Of a stretch of 64,000 bases of DNA, positions 26,233 to 34,938 are shown piece by piece. The stretch covers positions 4,650,001-4,714,000 of the forward strand of contig NZ_CP045915.1 of the NCBI RefSeq assembly GCF_009650095.1. The letters run 5' to 3'. Positions within the stretch are counted from its first letter, which is position 1, and every line of letters starts with the position of its first letter. This DNA comes from Gracilibacillus salitolerans (GTDB taxonomy: Bacteria; Bacillota; Bacilli; Bacillales; Amphibacillaceae). The position numbers were made by a program, and so were the translations under genes. Below the pieces are notes generated by a model, which saw only the letters and a list, made by a program, of their open reading frames with translations, had not been told where the DNA came from and did not search any database.

Positions 26233-26266
26233 AAAAACCCGCTTCCAACATTGTCGAAAACGGGTT
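26233..26266 (-). terminator. Terminator after the azoreductase gene
   Basis: AACCCG and CGGGTT form the stem; the minus-strand side continues with TTTTTAATTT. It lies about 55 bases after the azoreductase stop. Confidence 0.6.
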
Positions 26267-26319
26267 AATATATAAATTTTACTTCAGATTCTATTTATAT
26301 ATTTGAAAAAAATTTTACA

Positions 26320-26964
26320 TTAAACTTTAAGAGTTAACTCACCTAAACGTTGTGCAGATGCTTTTACTTCTTCTAAACCTGCAGCAATGATCTCATCCGT
26401 CTTATCAGGCATGGCGTTATGTCCTTCTATAATTACCTCATCTATAACTTCCATACCGAATATTCCACCGATTACATTGCGCATATAATTCACAGCCATT
26501 TCCATCGGAGCTGATTCAGGTGTAGAGTAAATCCCTCCACGAGCATTTAGGAATATTGCTTTTTTGTCTGTTAATAACGGAACCAGGTTACCTTCAGCGC
26601 TATATTTAAATGAGAAGCCTGCAGCATATACATAGTCAATGAAAGTTTGTAATTTAGCTGGGATTGTCAAATTCCATAACGGGAATGCGAAGACAACTAC
26701 ATCTGCAGCCGAAATGGCATCCATTGCTTTTTGCTTTGCTGCTAAAAGGCGTGATTCTAAGTCTGTTAATTCTTCATCGTTTTGTACTTTACCGAAAGCA
26801 TTAAACATATCCTGACCAAAGAATGGTGTATCTTCTTCATACACATCATAAGTTGTAATATTTAATTCTTGACCTTCCAATTCAGCCATAAAAGCTTCAT
26901 ACATTTTACTAGAAATTCCTTCTGTTGAAGGACGATTATTCGCCTTTACTACTAATACATTCAT
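26320..26964 (-). CDS. azoR: FMN-dependent NADH:quinone oxidoreductase / azoreductase
   Basis: A 214-residue flavodoxin-fold enzyme of the AzoR family, which reduces quinones and azo dyes with NADH by two-electron transfer. The FMN phosphate loop is VKANNRPSTEGISSKM near residues 6-21, FPLWNLTIPAKLQTFIDYV near 94-112 and NARGGIYS near 142-149 contact the flavin ring. Length is typical for Bacillus AzoR proteins (about 208-211). A AAAGGGGACATTTTAAC site precedes the ATG. It is monocistronic. With the ring-cleaving dioxygenase elsewhere in the window it fits a quinone-detoxification role, but no shared operator is visible. Confidence 0.9.
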   Translation of the reverse strand: MNVLVVKANNRPSTEGISSKMYEAFMAELEGQELNITTYDVYEEDTPFFGQDMFNAFGKVQNDEELTDLESRLLAAKQKAMDAISAADVVVFAFPLWNLTIPAKLQTFIDYVYAAGFSFKYSAEGNLVPLLTDKKAIFLNARGGIYSTPESAPMEMAVNYMRNVIGGIFGMEVIDEVIIEGHNAMPDKTDEIIAAGLEEVKASAQRLGELTLKV

Positions 26965-27119
26965 GTTAAAATGTCCCCTTTGTTACCTATTTACTTCTAA
27001 CTTACCTAATTATAATGGATTATATTAATAATCAATAGTACGCACTTTAAAGTGGCATAGTATCATAAAGGAGACTATTCAGGCTTTTGCAAAACACACT
27101 TTATGAGGCTATAATCCAG

Positions 27120-27584
27120 TTATTTTAATTGTTTCCACACCGATTGGTATACATCTTTAAGCGGAATGTTATGAAGCTTTGCTATCTTTTTACAATCCTC
27201 ATATTCCGGGGATGCTTTGACTACTTTCCCTCTCTGTACACCTTCTTTTACGGTAACAGGTCCCCACTCTGTGTCGACTGTCTTTATGCTTCGCTCCATC
27301 CGGTATACTGTCAACGGATAGTAGCGAATTCCCAAGGTTGTCGTTTCAGATAAAAGGATATCCTTCATTTCTGTTAACCGTGTTTCACTGCATAACAATT
27401 GTAATTGGACAGCAGGGCGATTCTTCTTCATGTAAATAGGTGTGTAATACACATCATTCGCCCCTGCGTCGAACAATTTATCCATCACATAGCCAAGCCA
27501 TTCTCCCGGAGTATCATCCAAGTTCACTTCTATTTTGATCATATTTTGATCCGTATGTTCATGATCTGGCGGGTGTTTGCTCAT
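27120..27584 (-). CDS. larC2: LarC2: C-terminal half of the nickel-pincer cofactor cyclometallase
   Basis: A 154-residue protein equal to the C-terminal domain of LarC, which inserts nickel into the pincer nucleotide of lactate racemase-type enzymes using CTP. Diagnostic blocks are EVNLDDTPGEWLGYVMDKL near residue 18, YTPIYMKKNRPAVQL near 46, LLSETTTLGIRYYP near 78 and KASPEYEDCKKIAKLH near 123. It has its own ribosome site (GAGGTGAAGTTAA), so it is an independent gene. The matching N-terminal half, larC1, lies at 52049-52816 on the same strand, 24 kb away. In Lactobacillus plantarum the two are adjacent and fused by frameshifting. larA, larB and larE are not in the window. Confidence 0.87.
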   Translation of the reverse strand: MSKHPPDHEHTDQNMIKIEVNLDDTPGEWLGYVMDKLFDAGANDVYYTPIYMKKNRPAVQLQLLCSETRLTEMKDILLSETTTLGIRYYPLTVYRMERSIKTVDTEWGPVTVKEGVQRGKVVKASPEYEDCKKIAKLHNIPLKDVYQSVWKQLK

Positions 27585-27671
27585 TTAACTTCACCTCAAG
27601 CCCTTTTCCTATAATACTTTTAAAATAATCATCTATTTTTTAACCACCAAAGTTAACATAATATACGTTTT

Positions 27672-28128
27672 CGATTTGCTTTCTGCCATTCTTTCTGTAG
27701 AGAGTGTTATGTCACCGCTTCGGCAGAATACTGCGCTTTCCGTGGGCTCGGCTTCAGCTAACTTTGCTAAGAAAACCACTTTGCAAAGTGGATCTTCAGC
27801 TCTCGCTGTCCCACAGGAGTCTCCGTATTCTGCCTACGCTAAAAGTGATTCTCTAATTATTGTAAGAATAAAACCCACGGAGCTATATTCTTAAGATTTC
27901 CTCTCACTTAATCAGCGAGCTACTCTAAGCTGCGGAAAAATGCGACACTCCTGTGGGAAAGGAACAGTCTGAAGACCCCGCAGGCAGTGGGGTTCTGCTG
28001 AGGAGGCTGAAGCGTTCCCCACAGGAAAGGGAGTATTTTTCCGCAGCGACGATTTAGCACTCAACTATAATGAGAATGGAAAAAAGCATCACTTCGAAAA
28101 TTTTCACTAGTTCGCAGTTTGTATCTAC
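27672..28128. mobile_element. MITE-like element (copy A), left boundary of the 23 kb segment
   Basis: Reads GATTTGCTTTCTGCCATTCT at the left, two hairpin modules (CGGCAGAATACTGCGC..GTATTCTGCC, then CTGCGGAAAAATGCG..TTTTTCCGCAG) with a conserved linker (GTGATTCTCTAATTATTGTA and onward), and TTTTCACTAGTTCGCAGTTT at the right. It is the reverse complement, along its whole length, of copy B at 51458-51949. The left terminal repeat is decayed. The rest of the 27585-28199 gap shows no gene. Confidence 0.8.
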
Positions 28129-28199
28129 TACTAAAGAAGACTTCATCACTTATAAGGATATAATAAGCACCGTTTTATAAAACTATTACTATCCCGGCT

Positions 28200-28949
28200 T
28201 TACACTTCTGGTAAAATCCGTTTTAGGAATTGTTTTGTTCTGGGCTCTTTTGGTTGTTCCAGTACTTCTTTTGGATCACCTTGTTCGACAATATAACCGC
28301 CATCCATAAAGATGACATGATCGGACACATGTTTAGCGAAAGATACCTCGTGGGTTACGACTACCATGGTCCACCCTTCGTTTGCCAAATCTTTAATAAC
28401 CCCCAACACCTCACCAATTAACTCAGGATCAAGTGCAGATGTCGGTTCATCAAACAACATCAATTCCGGCTCGATTGCAAGTGCACGAGCAATACCGACA
28501 CGCTGTTGCTGACCACCTGATAATTGATGTGGATATAAATCCATCTTATCCTGTAGGCCTACTTTTTCTAATAAACGTTTGGCTTCATCTGTTGCTGTTT
28601 GTTTATCTTTTTTCTGTACGATAACAGGACCTTCTGTTACATTTTCTAATGCGGTCTTATGTGGAAAAAGATTATACGATTGAAAAACCATACCCGATTT
28701 TCTTCTCAATTGGAGCATCTCTCTTTTGCTTAATTTCTCGTTAAAATCTAACGAAAAACCATCATGGAATTGATAATCTCCTTTATTAGGAATTTCCAGA
28801 CCATTTAAACAACGCAGTAAGGTCGTTTTACCAGAACCGGAAGGACCCATTATCGTCACTACTTTTCCTTTTTCAACAGGTAAGTCAATATCCTTAAGAA
28901 CTGTCAATTCACCAAAGCTTTTTTGAAGTCCCTTAATTGATAATAGCAC
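28200..28949 (-). CDS. tcyC: Amino-acid (cystine-type) ABC transporter ATP-binding protein
   Basis: A 249-residue ATPase of the polar amino-acid uptake family. Walker A is GPSGSGKTT near residues 34-42, the signature LSGGQQQR near 143, Walker [14 protein letters not shown] near 160-172 and the switch histidine VVTHE near 200. It starts at GTG 28949 behind AGAGGGGGGATA and is the third gene of an operon after binding protein and permease. Length fits Bacillus TcyC (247). Substrate is inferred from the binding protein. Confidence 0.85.
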   Translation of the reverse strand: MLLSIKGLQKSFGELTVLKDIDLPVEKGKVVTIMGPSGSGKTTLLRCLNGLEIPNKGDYQFHDGFSLDFNEKLSKREMLQLRRKSGMVFQSYNLFPHKTALENVTEGPVIVQKKDKQTATDEAKRLLEKVGLQDKMDLYPHQLSGGQQQRVGIARALAIEPELMLFDEPTSALDPELIGEVLGVIKDLANEGWTMVVVTHEVSFAKHVSDHVIFMDGGYIVEQGDPKEVLEQPKEPRTKQFLKRILPEV

Positions 28950-28961
28950 GCTATCCCCCCT

Positions 28962-29666
28962 CTACTTTGCTATATAACGTTCTAGCCTGCGTTCAATTAT
29001 TTCCTGTACAATCGATAATAAAAAGCAAATAATCCAATATAAAACCGCAGCTTCTACATATAAAAGCATAAATTGATAGGTTGTTGCTGCAATCTCTTGT
29101 GCTTTACGAAATAATTCCGTTACTAAAATCAGAGAGGCAAGTGACGTATCTTTTATTAAACTAATAAATGTGTTCGAGAGAGGTGGAATGGAAACTCTAG
29201 TTGCTTGTGGCAAGATAATTCTTCGCAATGTTGTCCCATATGTCATCCCAACTGTATAGCCAGCTTCCCATTGGCCTTTTGGAATCGAAGAAATCGACGC
29301 ACGAATCACTTCTGATGCATATGCCCCGACATTTAATGAAAAAGCTATAACTGCACTTGGTAATGGATCAATTGTTAATCCAATCGTTGGCAAGCCGTAG
29401 AACACAATAAACAATTGTACTAATAATGGTGTACCTCTAATTGCCGAAACGTAAAAAACAGCAGGTGCACGTACAATTCTAAGTGGTGACAAACGCATAA
29501 TGGCTGTAATTAAAGCAATAATTATACCCAGTAAAAAAGAAACAAGTGCAAGGGGAATCGTATATTTGATTGCCCCTTCCACCATTGGCCAGAATGCTCG
29601 AAGAATTAAATCCCAATTTCCTGACTCATTTGTGACAGTAAACAGCAGATTATTTGCTAGAAACAT
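28962..29666 (-). CDS. tcyB: Amino-acid (cystine-type) ABC transporter permease
   Basis: A 234-residue permease of the HisM/GlnP class with five or so helices and the ATPase-docking loop EAGYTVGMTYGTTLRRIILPQ near residue 147. The N-terminal block (about 30-65) and GTPLLVQLFIVFYGLP near 82 are typical of polar amino-acid permeases. The ATG at 29666 gives 234 residues, the length of Bacillus TcyB; a TTG at 29675 is an alternative. Either way it overlaps the end of the binding-protein gene, so the two are translationally coupled. Confidence 0.83.
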   Translation of the reverse strand: MFLANNLLFTVTNESGNWDLILRAFWPMVEGAIKYTIPLALVSFLLGIIIALITAIMRLSPLRIVRAPAVFYVSAIRGTPLLVQLFIVFYGLPTIGLTIDPLPSAVIAFSLNVGAYASEVIRASISSIPKGQWEAGYTVGMTYGTTLRRIILPQATRVSIPPLSNTFISLIKDTSLASLILVTELFRKAQEIAATTYQFMLLYVEAAVLYWIICFLLSIVQEIIERRLERYIAK

Positions 29667-30486
29667 CTTCACCAAACCATTCTTCGGAAATTTCCGCTAA
29701 TGTACCGTCTTCTTTCATTTCTGCTAATGCTCCGTTAAATGCTTCTATCAGATCTTCATTTCCTTTCCGAAATGCAAATGCTGACTCAGAAACATCGTCC
29801 TGTTCTGCTGCAATTTTGACTGAATCGTCTCCCGTTTCATTGATATATTCCAACACTGCCAATTTGTCATTTACCGTTAAGTCCACGCGCCCTAGTTTAA
29901 TATTTTCAATTGCTTGAGCAAGACCTTCTACTCCAATAATTTCTGCTCCATTTTCTTCCGCAATAGAACTGAAGTTACTTGTTAAGGACTGCGCTGATTG
30001 TTTACCTTCTAAATCTTCAAATGATGTCACCTCTTCATTATCAGCAGGAACAACCACTACTGCGCCTGTATAAGTATATGGTTCTGAGAAATCATAAGAC
30101 TCTAAACGCTCTTCGTCAATCCCAACCTGGTTAGCAATTACATCGAAACGTTCTGCATTTAAACCAGCAAACATAGAATCCCATTGCGTTTCATTAAATT
30201 CTACTTCTAATCCTAAACGAGAAGCTACTTCACGCATCACTTCTACATCATAACCTGTTAACTGATCATCTTCATCATGGAAAGTAAATGGTGCATACGT
30301 TCCTTCCGTACCTACTGTAATCACACCAGCCTCTTGAATTTGTTCATATAAATTGGTGTCTGTATCTTCTTGAGTTTCCTCAGTTGTTGTATTTCCTGTA
30401 TCTTGTTCTTCTTGATCAGCATTCCCACATGCTGCAAGTAAAATAAGTAAACCAATAATCAGAATAAAAAAATGTATTCTTTTCAT
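29650..30486 (-). CDS. tcyA: Amino-acid (cystine-type) ABC transporter binding lipoprotein
   Basis: A 278-residue lipoprotein: signal peptide with lipobox LLAAC (cysteine at residue 20), an acidic Thr/Glu-rich linker, then a family 3 solute-binding domain. TVGTEGTYAPFTFHDEDDQL and GYDVEVMREVASRLG near residues 57-90, ETQWDSMFAGLNAERFDVIAN near 99-120 closely follow the TcyA pattern of Bacillus cystine importers. It is the first gene of the operon tcyA-tcyB-tcyC; GGGGGTTATCAAC precedes the ATG. No S-box or T-box leader is seen upstream. Another polar amino acid is possible. Confidence 0.85.
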   Translation of the reverse strand: MKRIHFFILIIGLLILLAACGNADQEEQDTGNTTTEETQEDTDTNLYEQIQEAGVITVGTEGTYAPFTFHDEDDQLTGYDVEVMREVASRLGLEVEFNETQWDSMFAGLNAERFDVIANQVGIDEERLESYDFSEPYTYTGAVVVVPADNEEVTSFEDLEGKQSAQSLTSNFSSIAEENGAEIIGVEGLAQAIENIKLGRVDLTVNDKLAVLEYINETGDDSVKIAAEQDDVSESAFAFRKGNEDLIEAFNGALAEMKEDGTLAEISEEWFGEDVSSK

Positions 30487-30564
30487 GTTGATAACCCCCA
30501 GTAATGTTGTCGGTTTTAAACTTTCCTTGCTGATTATACCGCACGCCTTATTTAAAGTAAAACA

Positions 30565-30604
30565 AAAGAGAAGAGACGAATCAATATATTAGTCTCTTCT
30601 CTTT
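30565..30604 (-). terminator. Terminator after the sugar isomerase-like gene
   Basis: A perfect 13 bp stem (AAAGAGAAGAGAC with its complement) around a 14-base loop, followed on the minus strand by TTTGTTTTAC. Confidence 0.8.
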
Positions 30605-30618
30605 CATATTAAATATGC

Positions 30619-31461
30619 TTAGGCTTGCTGGTATTTTTGCCGCAGATACTGAATACTATTATCAATATATGGCTCCTTTGTATTTTCTAATAACACTTCG
30701 ATAAAAGGTTTCTGTTTTTTTAGCAATGCAAATAACAAGTCATAGTTTAACATTCCCTTTCCGGCAGGGACCATCTTGATCCATTTATCCTCTATGATAA
30801 AATCTTTTGCATGAATGGCAACGATTCGATCGCCAAATAATTCAAATGATTCCTCAAAGACCTGTTCTTGGTTATAATAGTTTTCCATCGACATAAAATT
30901 TGCCGGGTCAAAAATGACTTGCAGATGATTAGAATTAACTTCTTCTAATAGTCTTTTCATTTTCTGCGGGGTATGAATCGGATGGTTGATCCCGCCTTCC
31001 ACTCCGACAATGACACCCCATTCCTCCGCTTCATCGGTTAATTCCTTAACACTGTTGACGACTTTCTGAAAACCCTCTTCCGTAAAATTATCTTCCGTAT
31101 ATCCCATTTTCTCATTCACGTTCCCTGTTTCTGATCCAACAATGCTGCAACCAAAGTCTCTAGCAAAACGGATATGCTCTTTGAACCTTGTTAACAGTTG
31201 TTCACGCCTCGTTAGATCAGGATGAATCATATTAATATAACAGCCGAGAACCGCTACATTGACGTTATGTTGTCCGAATGCTTGATTTATATATTTCGCA
31301 TAGCCGGGACTTAATGTACCTGTGTCAGTCGGCAGGTTTTTTAATGATTTGGCTAATGCTAATTGGACAGCATGTAATCCTTTGGAAGATACTTCTGCCG
31401 CTATTTGTTGTGGATCTGTATAGTCAATATCATGACCACGTATTCCCAGGTTTAAATGCAT
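30619..31461 (-). CDS. Sugar phosphate isomerase/epimerase-like TIM-barrel protein
   Basis: A 280-residue protein of the xylose-isomerase-like TIM barrel (AP endonuclease 2) superfamily, which includes IolE, hydroxypyruvate isomerase and ketose 3-epimerases. Metal-ligand candidates are E in IVGVEGGINHP (about residue 152), D and N in VIFDPANFMS (about 186), H in IVAIHAKDF (about 216) and E in FIEVLLENT near 258. The reaction cannot be assigned. It lies just beyond the terminator of the pectin operon and is separated from it by a short MITE fragment ending right before its TTAGGAGG ribosome site. A role in uronate or keto-sugar epimerisation would fit the context but is inference. Confidence 0.75.
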   Translation of the reverse strand: MHLNLGIRGHDIDYTDPQQIAAEVSSKGLHAVQLALAKSLKNLPTDTGTLSPGYAKYINQAFGQHNVNVAVLGCYINMIHPDLTRREQLLTRFKEHIRFARDFGCSIVGSETGNVNEKMGYTEDNFTEEGFQKVVNSVKELTDEAEEWGVIVGVEGGINHPIHTPQKMKRLLEEVNSNHLQVIFDPANFMSMENYYNQEQVFEESFELFGDRIVAIHAKDFIIEDKWIKMVPAGKGMLNYDLLFALLKKQKPFIEVLLENTKEPYIDNSIQYLRQKYQQA

Positions 31462-31476
31462 ATCATCAACCTCCTA

Positions 31477-31606
31477 ATAGATAAAAACTGCGAACTAGTG
31501 AAAATTTTAGGGAGTATTTTTCTGTAGCGACGAACTTACACCCAACTTTTTAAAAATGGAAGAAAGCAAACCCACAAGAGAATTACTTTGCGCACAGTAC
31601 TTTTCG
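31477..31606. mobile_element. Short internally deleted MITE fragment (copy D)
   Basis: Starts TAGATAAAAACTGCGAACTA and ends GAATTACTTTGCGCACAGTA, matching both ends of the MITE at 51458-51949, with AGGGAGTATTTTTCTGTAGCG as the only internal remnant. About 130 bp. It lies directly upstream of the ribosome site of the isomerase-like gene. Confidence 0.7.
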
Positions 31607-31610
31607 ATAA

Positions 31611-31653
31611 AAAAAGACAGTATTCCATTTGTTAAAATGGCCACTGTCTTTTT
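31611..31653 (-). terminator. Terminator of the pectin operon (after kduD)
   Basis: AAAAAGACAGT pairs with ACTGTCTTTTT, and an inner CCATTT/AAATGG stem continues it; on the minus strand it ends in a T-run. It lies seven bases after the kduD stop. Confidence 0.85.
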
Positions 31654-31659
31654 GTAAAA

Positions 31660-32442
31660 TTATCTTGCCAACCAGCCGCCGTCTACTGCCAGGATGTGGC
31701 CGTTCATGTAGTCTGATGCTTTGCTGGACAGGTAGACGACTGTCCCCATTAGATCACTGGGGTTTGCCCAGTAGCCGGCTGGTATTCTCGATAGGATTTC
31801 TGCATTTCGTTGTTCGTTTGAACGGATTGGTGCGGTATTCTTCGTCGCGAAATATCCTGGTGCAATAGCGTTCACTTGTATTCCGTGTTCAGCTAACTCA
31901 TTGGCAAAAGATTTGGTCAAACCAGCCACGGCATGCTTACTGGCGGTGTATGGCGGAATAAATTTACCGCCCTGGAAGGAAAGCATAGATGCAATATTAA
32001 TGATCTTTCCGGAACCTTTCTCAGCCATGACTTTCGCTGCCGCCTGACTCAAGAAGTAGACTGCATCGAGATTTAATGCCATTACATCATCCCAGTCCTC
32101 ATCTTTAAATTCCAATAACGGATTCCGTCTGATTGTACCTGCATTATTAACAAGAATATCTACTGTGCCAAAGGTATCGACGCAAGCTGGAACAACCTTT
32201 TGTAATTGCTCGCGATCCGCCAGATCGGCTTGGAAAAATTCTGTTTTTCCTTCAATATTGTTTAAATACTCTTTTGTTTCATCCCAATTGGTGCCGTGTG
32301 TTACGACAAATACGTTGGCACCAGCCTTGGCTAAAGCTACTGTATAAGCCTGACCAAGTCCCGTGTTCCCGCCTGTAATAATTGCTGTTTTACCTTTTAA
32401 CGAAAAATAATCTAGTGAAAAATCTTGTAAACCTTCACCCAT
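31660..32442 (-). CDS. kduD: 2-dehydro-3-deoxy-D-gluconate 5-dehydrogenase KduD
   Basis: A 260-residue short-chain dehydrogenase. The cofactor loop is ITGGNTGLGQAY near residues 21-32, NNAG near 97-100, the catalytic serine in NIASMLSFQGG near 149 and the YTASK active-site tyrosine and lysine near 162-166. KduD reduces 2,5-diketo-3-deoxygluconate to KDG in unsaturated-uronate breakdown. It follows kduI by 12 bases and is the last gene of the pectin operon, with a strong terminator. The N-terminus LQDFSLDYFSLKGKTAIITGG is typical of KduD from Bacillus. Confidence 0.92.
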   Translation of the reverse strand: MGEGLQDFSLDYFSLKGKTAIITGGNTGLGQAYTVALAKAGANVFVVTHGTNWDETKEYLNNIEGKTEFFQADLADREQLQKVVPACVDTFGTVDILVNNAGTIRRNPLLEFKDEDWDDVMALNLDAVYFLSQAAAKVMAEKGSGKIINIASMLSFQGGKFIPPYTASKHAVAGLTKSFANELAEHGIQVNAIAPGYFATKNTAPIRSNEQRNAEILSRIPAGYWANPSDLMGTVVYLSSKASDYMNGHILAVDGGWLAR

Positions 32443-32454
32443 GAAACATCCTCC

Positions 32455-33285
32455 TTAACGTAATTGATCCATGCTAATATGATCCATATCGGTATACGTA
32501 ATGTTCTCACCACACATACCCCAAATAAAGGTATAGTTACTTGTAGCCGTTCCACAATGGATTGACCAGCTTGGAGAGATAACAGCTTGCTCATTCTTCA
32601 ATATAAGGTGTCTTGTTTCACTTGGTTCACCCATAAAGTGGAATGCACGAGTGTCTTCTGCCATATCAAAATATAGATACACTTCACTTCGACGATCATG
32701 CGTATGAGCTGGCATCGTGTTCCATACACTACCAGGCTGAAGCATAGTTAAGCCCATCTGCAATTGACAGCTCTCACATACATTTGGATGGATGTATTGG
32801 TGAATCTTTCGTTCATTTAAAGTACCTGATTCACCTAATTCTAATGGCTTAATGTCTTTTATATCAATCTTTACAGTAGGATAAGTATGATGTGCTGGTG
32901 ATGATAAGGTATAGAATTTCGCAGGATTAGCTGGATCATTGGAACCGAACCAGACTTCCTTTGTACCACGGCTTACATATAATCCATCGTGACGTTTCAT
33001 ATCATAACGTTCACCATCTAATAGTACGTAGCCATCGTTGCCGATATTAATGATACCTAGTTCCCGACGCTCTAAGAAATAACTTACACCTAACTGTTTA
33101 TCAAGCTTGATTGTCAATTCCTCTGATGCAGGTGTTACACCCCCAAAGATCATCCGATCCACATGTGTATAAGTTAAGTGGACTTTTCCTGCTTCAAATA
33201 ATTTCTCTACCAAAAATTTCTCACGTAACTCATCGGTATTATATCTTCTAATTTCCTCTGGGTGATTGGCATAGCGTAATTCCAT
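32455..33285 (-). CDS. kduI: 5-keto-4-deoxyuronate isomerase KduI
   Basis: A 276-residue double beta-helix (cupin) zinc enzyme that converts 5-keto-4-deoxyuronate to 2,5-diketo-3-deoxygluconate. Zinc ligands lie in MPAHTHDRRSEVYLYF (two histidines and a glutamate, about residues 194-203) and in SWSIHCGTA (about 240-248). Length matches the family (276-278). AAGGAGGAATTAAAA precedes the ATG. It stands between kdgK and kduD, giving the full route from unsaturated uronates to KDG phosphate cleavage. The substrate would come from GH105 action on unsaturated oligosaccharides. Confidence 0.95.
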   Translation of the reverse strand: MELRYANHPEEIRRYNTDELREKFLVEKLFEAGKVHLTYTHVDRMIFGGVTPASEELTIKLDKQLGVSYFLERRELGIINIGNDGYVLLDGERYDMKRHDGLYVSRGTKEVWFGSNDPANPAKFYTLSSPAHHTYPTVKIDIKDIKPLELGESGTLNERKIHQYIHPNVCESCQLQMGLTMLQPGSVWNTMPAHTHDRRSEVYLYFDMAEDTRAFHFMGEPSETRHLILKNEQAVISPSWSIHCGTATSNYTFIWGMCGENITYTDMDHISMDQLR

Positions 33286-33307
33286 TTTTAATTCCTCCTT
33301 GTACTTG

Positions 33308-34297
33308 CTATCTACTAATTTCCTGATTCATACTTGCGCTGAATTGTTCGACTTCTTCAGCAGAAAACACATTGCCATCTCCTTTTATGGTATGTTTCAA
33401 GACAGCATTTGCCGTTGCGAAGGAGACAATCTTTTCCTCTGACCAATTATTCAGAAAACCATAAATAATCCCCGCTGCATAGGCATCCCCCCCACCAATA
33501 CGATCAATTACAGGATCTATCGTGTATTCGATAGACTGCTGAATACGTCCTTTTGTATAGAGGTTTCCTTGTAAAGAATGTTTAGACGAAGATGCTACTT
33601 TTCTTGTAGTGGATGCAAATAATGCAATGTTTGGATATGTATCCTGGATGGTTAGATAATATGCTGTTAAATCATCCTGTTGTTCTATACCCAACAGATA
33701 AACAGCATCCATACTATTACAAAATGCGATATCGACAAAAGGTAACACTTCTTGAATTGCCGCGCTTGCTTGCTTCTGAGACCAAAGTTTGGAGCGGTAG
33801 TTAAAATCAAAGCTAACCTTGATTCCTCTTTGACGTGCTTTCTGCATTGCTCTTCGTGTTATCATCCGTAGCTCTTCAGATAACGCGAGTGTAATTCCTG
33901 TTGTATGAAAAACATCAACACCTTCTAACACCTGGTCCCAATCTATTTCGTCTGATCTGATATTCGCAAAACTAGAAAACTTGCGATCATAGGTTACTTG
34001 ACTGGCACGGTTTCCAAAACCTGATTCTACAAAATAAAGCCCCAAGCGATCTCCGCCATAAACAAGCTCATTGATTTCTACACCGTTTGCTTGCAAATAA
34101 TTTTCACAGGCATTACCAATATTATTTGCAGGCACTTTCGTAATATATCTGCTTGTAATGCCAAGGTTTGCCAATGAAACGGCAACATTTGCTTCTGCGC
34201 CACCATAGTAAAAGTCAAATTGATTGGTTTGCTGCAAATGGACAGTCGGATCTGTTGTTAATCGCAAAAGCATTTCACCAAAAGTTAATACTCTCAT
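33308..34297 (-). CDS. kdgK: 2-dehydro-3-deoxygluconokinase (KDG kinase)
   Basis: A 329-residue PfkB-family kinase that phosphorylates KDG to KDPG. The N-terminal signature FGEMLLRLTTDP and the substrate-binding FYYGGAEANVAVSLANLG near residues 29-46 are typical; the catalytic base lies in DRIGGGDAYAAGIIYG near residue 269. It overlaps the preceding aldolase gene by four bases (ATGA), so the two steps are translationally coupled. Confidence 0.93.
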   Translation of the reverse strand: MRVLTFGEMLLRLTTDPTVHLQQTNQFDFYYGGAEANVAVSLANLGITSRYITKVPANNIGNACENYLQANGVEINELVYGGDRLGLYFVESGFGNRASQVTYDRKFSSFANIRSDEIDWDQVLEGVDVFHTTGITLALSEELRMITRRAMQKARQRGIKVSFDFNYRSKLWSQKQASAAIQEVLPFVDIAFCNSMDAVYLLGIEQQDDLTAYYLTIQDTYPNIALFASTTRKVASSSKHSLQGNLYTKGRIQQSIEYTIDPVIDRIGGGDAYAAGIIYGFLNNWSEEKIVSFATANAVLKHTIKGDGNVFSAEEVEQFSASMNQEISR

Positions 34298-34938
34298 ATA
34301 CTTACCTCTCTTGCTTTTGCCATGTACTCCTTAGCTAGCTCGGTAATTTTCTGATAGTTTCCTTCCTTTGCAGGAGCTACCAGATTTCCGCCCACTCCAA
34401 CTACTATTGCACCATTCTTCAGCCACTCCTGGATATTATCCAAACTGACACCACCAGTAGGCATCATATTAGCTTGAGGAACAGGACCGTGCACCGCTTT
34501 TATAAACCCAGGGCTGATATTGCTTCCTGGAAAGATCTTGACGATATCCGCTCCTGCTTCCATCGCTTCTTTCACCTCTGTAACGGTTAAACAGCCGGGA
34601 AAATAAGGAACTTGATACAAGTTACATAGTTTAGCAGTATCTGCATCAAACGAAGGTCCGACGATAAACGACGCTCCTGCAAAAATAGCTTGCCTTGCTG
34701 TGTAGGCATCTAATACAGTACCTACTCCAATGGTCACTTCACTATCATCCTGATAATCAGTCTGTAATTGTTCGACAGCGTTTTCTACATTCGGTATCGA
34801 GTAGGTTAACTCAATCTGTTTCATACCACCTGCAATACAAGCATCGGCAACTTTTATCGCTTGCGCTACCGAGTCGGTTCGAATTACTGCGACAACTTTC
34901 TGTTGCTCAAGATTTTGCAAAACGGATAATTTCTTCAC
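34294..34938 (-). CDS. kdgA: KDPG (bifunctional 4-hydroxy-2-oxoglutarate) aldolase
   Basis: A 214-residue class I aldolase that splits KDPG into pyruvate and glyceraldehyde 3-phosphate. The Schiff-base lysine lies in GADIVKIFPGS near residue 134; ELTYSIPNVENAV near 40 and GVGTVLDAYTARQAI near 73 complete the family pattern, and the phosphate loop is PTGGVSLDNI near 162. Translation starts at GTG 34938, overlapping the esterase stop (GTGA), behind GAGGTGA. Named eda in many genomes. Confidence 0.92.
   Translation of the reverse strand: MKKLSVLQNLEQQKVVAVIRTDSVAQAIKVADACIAGGMKQIELTYSIPNVENAVEQLQTDYQDDSEVTIGVGTVLDAYTARQAIFAGASFIVGPSFDADTAKLCNLYQVPYFPGCLTVTEVKEAMEAGADIVKIFPGSNISPGFIKAVHGPVPQANMMPTGGVSLDNIQEWLKNGAIVVGVGGNLVAPAKEGNYQKITELAKEYMAKAREVSI

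Noticed and set aside
26965..27119. Search for a gene or RNA between azoR and larC2
   Set aside because: Only AT-rich sequence without a start, stem or conserved box was seen.
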